Source: Pseudomonadota bacterium
GTDB lineage: Bacteria > Pseudomonadota > Gammaproteobacteria > Burkholderiales > Rhodocyclaceae
Length of the DNA stretch: 48,683 nucleotides
NCBI GenBank assembly: GCA_018261905.1
Contig: JAGTRU010000035.1
Coordinates: 1-48,683, forward strand
Reading direction: 5' to 3'
Shown: positions 43,522-48,683 of the stretch, piece after piece
How the letters are laid out: every line of letters begins with the position of its first letter
Numbering within the stretch: position 1 is the first letter of the stretch
The notes under the pieces: model-generated
Told to the model about the DNA's origin: nothing
Seen by the model: the letters and a program-made list of their open reading frames with translations, nothing else
The model's database searches: none
Translations under genes and position numbers: made by a program

Positions 43522-44531
43522 GGTTTTGTTCCTTGCGGTGACGGGGAAAGCGCCGGCGCGAGTAGCGCGGCGGAAACGGCGTTGGGCTCGGCGCCGAGAA
43601 TATCGGCCAGGTTTTTCTGCTGCGCCGGACGAAGGCGCTGCGGATCCGGCGAAACACGGCGTATCCAGATATCGGCCACCCGCTCGGGGTAGCGCTGACG
43701 CACCCAGTCGTAGATTTCCGGGTCGCGCTCGCCATCATCGCCGACCAGGACGAAGCGCACCCAGGGCAAACGGGCAAGGATTTCCTCGATCTTGGCCGTC
43801 TTGTAGGTGAACTGATCGAGCCGCGGCTCGCTCGAAAAATCGTTGGTGATGCGCTTGGTGATCAGCACACCGGGCGGAAAGGCATTACGTCCGAGAAAAT
43901 CGGCAATGGCCTCGTGCATCTGGCGCGGCGAGGCAGAAAGATAAAACAGCGGCGCGCTGGCCGGCTGGGCATTGTGCGCCATCAGCCTTGTGTACAGGAC
44001 CGCCATGCCGGGCACGGCCTGGCGCTGCGCCGAATTCTTGAGAAAGGTGTTGGCCAGCAGGCGGCGCTTGTCGGTGACTTCGGACACCAGGATGGTGTCG
44101 TCAAGGTCGGAAATCAGACCGAGCCGGTTTTCCAGCGGCACCACAAGCAACTGGCCGACGGCGCTGGTCTTGCCCCCTGCGGCCTGAATCGCGTGCCAAC
44201 CCGGCGCCAGGGCGGTTTTCTCGGCCAGCCGGAAATAGCCCTCGCCATCACTGCGCGCCTGTCCGCTGTAGCCCGGCAGGCGCAACTGGATCAACTGCTG
44301 CTGCCGCTCGTCGTTGAAGAACTGGCGGGCACTGCGCCGCAGATTGGTCAGACTGCCATCCGAGCCATCCGGCCTGGTGCTGCCATGCCGCTCGACAATG
44401 CGCCCTTCGACGACCAGGGCGGCGCCATCGCTGTACGCCGGGAAAAGCGTGATGCGGTCGCCATCGGCCAGCACGGCCGGGCTGACCAGCGCCAAGAGCA
44501 GAGGTAACAGCCGGACGACAGCCGATTTCAT
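43518..44531 (-). CDS. App1-type phosphatidate phosphatase (DUF2183)
   Basis: The 337-residue protein has a Sec signal peptide (LLPLLLALVSPAVLA) and a C-terminal App1 domain with the HAD-type DxDxT motif in LISDLDDTILVSEV, then LFYLSASPRQMHEA and FVLVGDDGERDPEIY. Yeast App1 dephosphorylates phosphatidate to diacylglycerol. Its ATG overlaps the upstream membrane-protein stop by 4 nt, in an operon that starts with a diacylglycerol-type glycosyltransferase, consistent with DAG supply. The open frame extends upstream to 44690, but this lies within the previous gene. Confidence 0.87.
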   Translation of the reverse strand: MKSAVVRLLPLLLALVSPAVLADGDRITLFPAYSDGAALVVEGRIVERHGSTRPDGSDGSLTNLRRSARQFFNDERQQQLIQLRLPGYSGQARSDGEGYFRLAEKTALAPGWHAIQAAGGKTSAVGQLLVVPLENRLGLISDLDDTILVSEVTDKRRLLANTFLKNSAQRQAVPGMAVLYTRLMAHNAQPASAPLFYLSASPRQMHEAIADFLGRNAFPPGVLITKRITNDFSSEPRLDQFTYKTAKIEEILARLPWVRFVLVGDDGERDPEIYDWVRQRYPERVADIWIRRVSPDPQRLRPAQQKNLADILGAEPNAVSAALLAPALSPSPQGTKP

Positions 44532-45013
44532 GGGCGCTTTTCCTTGAGGCCGGAATAGAGAATGGCCAGCAGACCGAGGCCGCCCATCGTCAGGTAATCG
44601 GTCGGCATGCCGAGCAGCCAGTGTTTGTGCCAGGGCACGAATTCGGGAAAGAAACGCGCCACACCATACGCCGGATTGCAGACGAACCACAGGTAGTCCT
44701 CGATGATCCAGAACAGGGCCAGCGAGCCGAGAATGCGCAGTTCGAGCAACCCGCCCCAGCGATTGCCGAGCACGGCCGGCAGGTGGAAGACCAGGGCCAT
44801 GAAGGAGAACACCCAGGCGTGGTAACCGGTCATCGGCCGGCCACCCCAGAAGATGTCGAGCAGCCAGTGCTGCTCGATGCGCCAGGTCGGCAGATTGGCC
44901 GCCCAGCCGGCCGCGCCCTCAATCTGGATTTCGACCTGGGCGAAGAAAAAGCCGAGCAGCGCGATATAGGCAATCAGGCCACCAGTCGGCAGCAGACGCC
45001 GAAACAAGCTCAC
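44528..45013 (-). CDS. Hypothetical membrane protein, 161 residues
   Basis: Four hydrophobic segments are visible, with many Trp and His residues (TWRIEQHWLLDIFWGGRPMTGYHAW, split over the first loop; WIIEDYLWFVCNPAYG; PWHKHWLLGMP). No family recognised. It overlaps the glycosyltransferase upstream and App1 downstream by 4 nt each, so it is part of a coupled lipid operon. An intramembrane enzyme is possible from the His/Asp/Glu content but is not shown. Confidence 0.75.
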   Translation of the reverse strand: MSLFRRLLPTGGLIAYIALLGFFFAQVEIQIEGAAGWAANLPTWRIEQHWLLDIFWGGRPMTGYHAWVFSFMALVFHLPAVLGNRWGGLLELRILGSLALFWIIEDYLWFVCNPAYGVARFFPEFVPWHKHWLLGMPTDYLTMGGLGLLAILYSGLKEKRP

Positions 45014-46140
45014 TGGCGGGCCCTGACGATATCCAGGATGGCCCGGGCGGCCTGCGGCCGGGCCAGGGCCTTTTGCCGTTGGCGCATCTGCGCCAGGCGG
45101 GCCGGATCTTCAGCAAGCAAGCGAATCTTGTAGCCGAGCGCCGCCGCATCGACCGCCTTCAGGGCACAGCCCGATTCGAGCAGGGTGTCGGCATTGCGCT
45201 CCTCCTGACCGGGAATCGGCGAGACGACGATCATCGGCAACTGCATGGCCAGGCATTCCGAAGTGGTCAGGCCGCCCGGCTTGGTGATCGCCAGATCGGC
45301 AGCAGCCATGACGCGCTCGATGGTCCTGGTAAACCCCTGCGGATGGATACGCCCCGGATAACGCGCCGCAATCTCCTGCAGGCGCTGCAGCAATTCCGCG
45401 TTGCGCCCGGCCAGCGCGACGATCTGCGTATCCGTCGACTGCGCCGCCGCCTGCTCGACGAGCATTTCGATACCGCCCACCCCGGCCCCGCCGGACATCA
45501 TGAGCAGCGTCGTCTTGGCCGGATCGAGGCCCAGCTCGGCCGCCGCAACATCGCGCGCCGGCGGCGTACTGAACTGCGGCATGATGGCGATCCCGGTGAC
45601 GTGGATCTGTTCGGCCGGAATGCCGCGCGCCGCCAGGCGGACGGCGACTTCCTCGGTGGCCACGAAATAGCCGTGGATATGCGGATGCAGCCACAGGCCA
45701 TGCACATCGAAATCGGTGATATTGATCCACACCGGCGGCGTCGCCCGCCCCTTGGCAATGCGTCGCGACAGGAGCTCGGCCGGCAGGAAATGCGTGCACA
45801 CGATGGCATCGGGCGCGATGCGGGCAATCTCGTCATCGAGCTTGCGCGTGTTCAGGCGCTCGATCTGGCGCCGGAAACGATCGCCAAGCGAACTGGCCGG
45901 CGGATGGTCGGTACGCTGGTAAAGATAGGCCCACAACTGCGGCGCCTTCTCGACCAGCTTGATGTAGCCGCTGCCGTAGAACTTGCGAAAACCGGCCGGC
46001 ACCAGGTCGAGCACGTCGAGATGCACGGTTTCCAGATCGGGAAAGCTGTTCGCGGCCGTCGCGCAAATCGCCTGCGCCGCTCGCACATGGCCGGCCCCGG
46101 CCGAAACGCTGAGAACAAGGATGCGCATGGGTTTTGACAT
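45010..46140 (-). CDS. MGDG synthase-like glycosyltransferase (GT28 family)
   Basis: The 376-residue protein has an N-terminal MGDG-synthase domain (ILVLSVSAGAGHVRAAQAI, then VCTHFLPAELLSRR and WINITDFDVHGLW) and a C-terminal GT28 domain with the nucleotide-sugar-binding TKPGGLTTSECLAMQLPMI and PIPGQEERNADTL. Relatives (plant MGD, Bacillus UgtP) transfer sugar from UDP-sugar to diacylglycerol. GGCGGAAAA precedes the ATG. It heads an operon with a membrane protein and App1 phosphatase, suggesting a glycolipid pathway. Confidence 0.88.
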   Translation of the reverse strand: MSKPMRILVLSVSAGAGHVRAAQAICATAANSFPDLETVHLDVLDLVPAGFRKFYGSGYIKLVEKAPQLWAYLYQRTDHPPASSLGDRFRRQIERLNTRKLDDEIARIAPDAIVCTHFLPAELLSRRIAKGRATPPVWINITDFDVHGLWLHPHIHGYFVATEEVAVRLAARGIPAEQIHVTGIAIMPQFSTPPARDVAAAELGLDPAKTTLLMMSGGAGVGGIEMLVEQAAAQSTDTQIVALAGRNAELLQRLQEIAARYPGRIHPQGFTRTIERVMAAADLAITKPGGLTTSECLAMQLPMIVVSPIPGQEERNADTLLESGCALKAVDAAALGYKIRLLAEDPARLAQMRQRQKALARPQAARAILDIVRARQ

Positions 46141-46270
46141 TTTTCCGCCGAAGCTGATGGGAATGGCGGCGAATTCTGGCAGCCGGGGCGGGGGGTGTCA
46201 ATTCAAATTGAATATTCAGCCCCTCCCCTCTCCGTCCAAGAACACCACCGCATGTACGTTTCACCGCCCC

Positions 46271-47635
46271 CTAGCGCTCCCGTCCTGCCTCGCGCCATGC
46301 CTTCCTAACAGGCGATAGAAGGTATTCCATTACGGTTCTGTCCCCCAACCAGATTTCGGCATTAGTTTGCATACCAGCCGAGAGAGCAAAACGCTGACTG
46401 TCCATCTCCAGACTCATTTGCTTGAGGGCAACTAGCGCTTTGTAGACCAAAGTCTGGCTCTTCTTGGCAGGATCAGTTTGAGTATTGCCATTCCCAGTAT
46501 TGTTATCCGAAGCATCGGCACTGACGTTCTCAACAATCCCTTCAACCATGCCGTATTTCTGAAATGGGAAAGCAGCGAACTTCAACTTGACTGGCTGCCC
46601 CTTCCGGACAAAGCCGATATCTTCATTGGTCACCCAGACTTCGGCGCGCAGGATATCGTCTTGGGGAACCAGGGTCAGCAGGACCGTGCCGGGTTGAACG
46701 ACCGTCCCCGTAGTATGTGTTGCAAGGTCTTTTACGACACCAGCCTGCGATGCCTTGAGTTCAAGCAGATCTTGCTTGTGCGCCTGCTTGGTGACTTCCT
46801 GGGCGAGTTTATCGAATTGCCCTTGAAGGTCGTTGCGCTCGGCATGCAGTTGCCGACGATAGTCGGAATCGATCTGGGCAAGCCTCTTCTCCGATTGAAG
46901 AATGCTGGCTTTGGCGGATTCAATCAAGAATGCCTGGGTTTGTAGCTCCTGTTCTTTCTCGACCCGCTCTCGCTTCTTGTCGCTGCCCATCAGGGAACCA
47001 GCAAAGCCATCCTTGACGAGTTTCTCGTAGGCTTTGTCCTGATCACGATAATGTGGCAAGGTCTCTTCGAGTTTATGTTTAACTTGCTCGGCCGCCGCCA
47101 ATTCCTGTTTGCCCTTGATCAGTCGTGAGTGTTCTTCGGCAAGAGCAGCTTCAAAGGACGTACGGTTGGCACGGTACTGGGCGTTGATTTCCAGGGCCAG
47201 CTCCGGTGGATCGTTGGCTTCGCTCTTGAACGGCCCCCCTGCCAATTCGGCCTGAATCCGGCGGAGCGCCAGACGCTTGCGTTGGTAGTCGGCATCGATG
47301 GACTTGGTATCAGCCTCACTGATCAAGGCATCCATTCGCATCAGCACCTGCCCGGCTTTGACGTTTTGTCCTTCCTTAACCAAGATATCCCTGACGATAC
47401 CGGACTCGGCTGGCTGAACAATCTTGACGTAACTTTCAGGAATCAGCTTGCCTTCGGCGACGGCAACAATATCGAGTCGCCCGACAAGAGCCCAGAGCAA
47501 CAAGGCCAGAAGTAGAATCAGCAGCAACCACAAGACCTTACGCCCCAAAGGATTGGGAGCCACCTCCTGCAATCGCAGGAGCAACGGCAAAAAATCGATT
47601 TGCTGGGCATTAGCAGAAGAAAACGGGGATTTCAT
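46271..47635 (-). CDS. HlyD-type membrane fusion protein of a type I secretion system
   Basis: The 454-residue adaptor has a cytoplasmic N-terminus, one TM helix (about 34-51, VLWLLLILLLALLLWALV), a biotinyl-lipoyl-like hairpin (VQPAESGIVRDILVKEGQNVKAGQ, split by the coiled coil), a long alpha-helical region with Glu/Lys/Gln heptads and the HlyD C-terminal block PGTVLLTLVPQDD. It bridges the inner-membrane ABC exporter and TolC. I use the ATG at 47635; no ribosome-binding site is obvious. GC content is lower than in the housekeeping genes. The exporter ATPase and TolC are not in the window. Confidence 0.9.
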   Translation of the reverse strand: MKSPFSSANAQQIDFLPLLLRLQEVAPNPLGRKVLWLLLILLLALLLWALVGRLDIVAVAEGKLIPESYVKIVQPAESGIVRDILVKEGQNVKAGQVLMRMDALISEADTKSIDADYQRKRLALRRIQAELAGGPFKSEANDPPELALEINAQYRANRTSFEAALAEEHSRLIKGKQELAAAEQVKHKLEETLPHYRDQDKAYEKLVKDGFAGSLMGSDKKRERVEKEQELQTQAFLIESAKASILQSEKRLAQIDSDYRRQLHAERNDLQGQFDKLAQEVTKQAHKQDLLELKASQAGVVKDLATHTTGTVVQPGTVLLTLVPQDDILRAEVWVTNEDIGFVRKGQPVKLKFAAFPFQKYGMVEGIVENVSADASDNNTGNGNTQTDPAKKSQTLVYKALVALKQMSLEMDSQRFALSAGMQTNAEIWLGDRTVMEYLLSPVRKAWREAGRER

Positions 47636-47720
47636 GGGTACTATTTGGAACTTGCATGAGGCCCGTGAGTAACAAATATCCACTACTCACGGGGCTAGTC
47701 GTACTTCTATTCGCGGCTTG

Positions 47721-48683
47721 TCACGACAACTTTGACGAGCCCGTCTGCAATACTGAGAGAGGTGTCAGGGTTTGCGCCGCACCACCAAATGCTGGATCAG
47801 ACAAGGTTGCCACAGCGAAGTTGACACCGATCCCCGCCAAAGTACCATTCTTGCCGTATTGATAGGCGAGATCTCCGCCAATAGCCGCGGAGTCCGAGCC
47901 TGCCAATTGGAAGTTTGTGAAAGCATTCGTCAGCGCCCAAGAGGTCAGAGAGGCATTAGTAGCCCGCTCTGTATCAAAAGCACTGACTATGCCAGAGAAA
48001 TTAAAGTTTTCTACCCGGTGGTCGCGAACCGGATCGCTTCCCCCCGAGGAAAAATCAGCCATTGCCTCAGCAATCACCTGGAGTTTGGTAACCGGCTTTG
48101 AAGGCATTTCTGCATACCAATCCCTAAATGTTATCTGGTCAGTCGCGCTCACCTTCAGAATCAGATCGTTGTCCGATTTACTCAAGCTCAGATCGGCATA
48201 AACGAACCCACCGCCCAACGATAACGTGTTATTACCCGTGCCAGCAGTTGTAACGCTATCCTGACCATCCCCCTTGTTGAATACGATAATATCGTTACCA
48301 GTAGCAGTAGAGTAGGTATCGTTATCCAGACCACCGACGAAGATTTCTGCACTCGCGCCACCTGTCAGCATATCTGCACCAGCTCCGCCCAAAAAGAGTG
48401 TTGGACCAGCGGTGTCGGACAAAATGTCGTTACCCTCGCCTCCTTGCAGGGTATCAACACCATTTTCCCCGTACAACGTGTCGTCATCCGCCCCTCCATC
48501 CAGAACGTCGTTGCCATCCTGGCCGAACTTGACATTGTCGTTTGCAAGGTCGCCCAGCTTTACACCAAGCTGCGTTATCAGCGCCTGAACCCCCATACTT
48601 CGACCATCGGCAAATCGAACTTCACCCAGAATCTGGTCGCTCCAGTTCGCCACCCTGAAGAAGTAACCTTCAAGATTCACCGC
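47721..48683 (-). CDS. RTX-type calcium-binding exoprotein, C-terminal part
   Basis: The frame runs off the window end, so only the last 321 codons (320 residues plus stop) are seen. From about 48527 to 48291 it has glycine/aspartate-rich RTX nonapeptides (FGQDGNDVLDGG, LYGENGVDTLQGG, GGEGNDIL), followed by an HCBP-related block (FNKGDGQDSVTTAGTGNNTL, then LKVSATDQITFRDWY). The C-terminus should hold an uncleaved type I secretion signal. It is 86 nt upstream of hlyD, its probable exporter subunit. Function of the missing N-terminal part is unknown (adhesin, toxin or enzyme). Confidence 0.88.
   Translation of the reverse strand, partial: AVNLEGYFFRVANWSDQILGEVRFADGRSMGVQALITQLGVKLGDLANDNVKFGQDGNDVLDGGADDDTLYGENGVDTLQGGEGNDILSDTAGPTLFLGGAGADMLTGGASAEIFVGGLDNDTYSTATGNDIIVFNKGDGQDSVTTAGTGNNTLSLGGGFVYADLSLSKSDNDLILKVSATDQITFRDWYAEMPSKPVTKLQVIAEAMADFSSGGSDPVRDHRVENFNFSGIVSAFDTERATNASLTSWALTNAFTNFQLAGSDSAAIGGDLAYQYGKNGTLAGIGVNFAVATLSDPAFGGAAQTLTPLSVLQTGSSKLS

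Noticed and set aside
46200..46230. PhoB box upstream of the glycosyltransferase
   Set aside because: The AT-rich patch with ATTCAAATTGAAT does not show two direct CTGTCAT-like repeats.
1..48683. tRNA, rRNA, CRISPR array, phage or known defence genes
   Set aside because: No cloverleaf, repeat-spacer pattern, transposase, integrase or defence-family motif was recognised while reading both strands.

Overview
The window looks like a chromosomal segment of a high-GC betaproteobacterium, most likely Rhodocyclales (Dechloromonas/Azonexus-like). The grounds are recognised protein families only; no database search was possible. Supporting points are a dimeric plus a monomeric NADP isocitrate dehydrogenase next to aceK, an RstA/RstB pair, a cydP-cydA-cydB-cydX-ybgE oxidase operon, class I PhaC, DUF3334, DUF3108 and a betaproteobacterial-type MutL. 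Most of the window is ordinary housekeeping DNA. No tRNA, rRNA, CRISPR array, transposase or phage gene was seen.

Layout. 1-698 is a non-coding block with a roughly 410-bp imperfect palindrome. 699-6385 holds icd (minus), monomeric IDH (minus) and aceK (plus), a TCA/glyoxylate branch-point set. 6437-9800 holds dut-coaBC (minus), radC (plus), rpmB-rpmG (plus) and dsbB (minus); rpmB carries a net 64-nt internal loss that breaks its frame. 9935-12579 holds rstA-rstB and two tiny overlapping ORFs. 12844-18393 is a tightly packed minus-strand operon: dedA, lipoprotein, purN, DUF3108, rsmB, mscS. 18495-24989 holds two copies of a GCAGAG-type interspersed repeat around a lipoprotein gene and mutL, then a PAS-GGDEF-EAL protein and a CheX-like DUF3334 protein.

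25008-41256 is a redox/oxygen-themed region. A minus-strand operon (hemerythrin, DUF2249, 12-TM membrane protein, SirB2) has a perfect FNR/ANR box at the class II position. Next comes a sigma-54 enhancer-binding regulator with a cysteine-rich PAS domain. It is divergent from a cytochrome bd operon (cydP, cydA, cydB, a Rieske protein, cydX, ybgE) that carries a -24/-12 promoter and TGGCAGT-repeat upstream sites. This is followed by a NifX-like protein, a sulfide:quinone-oxidoreductase-like flavoprotein and an alpha/beta hydrolase. On the minus strand lie a soluble MCP-like helical protein and an ODP-type diiron protein, then phaC and a beta-CASP nuclease, and finally a universal stress protein on the plus strand.

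41476-48683 holds a periplasmic substrate-binding protein and a four-gene lipid operon: MGDG-synthase-like glycosyltransferase, membrane protein, App1 phosphatidate phosphatase, and a fourth gene with a disrupted frame. It ends with a HlyD adaptor and the C-terminal part of an RTX exoprotein, both of visibly lower GC.

The most promising novelty is the sigma-54-controlled bd-oxidase operon with an embedded stand-alone Rieske protein. The ODP/MCP-like pair and the FNR-box hemerythrin operon come next. The broken rpmB and the disrupted ORF near 43.2 kb may be assembly errors and should be checked first.
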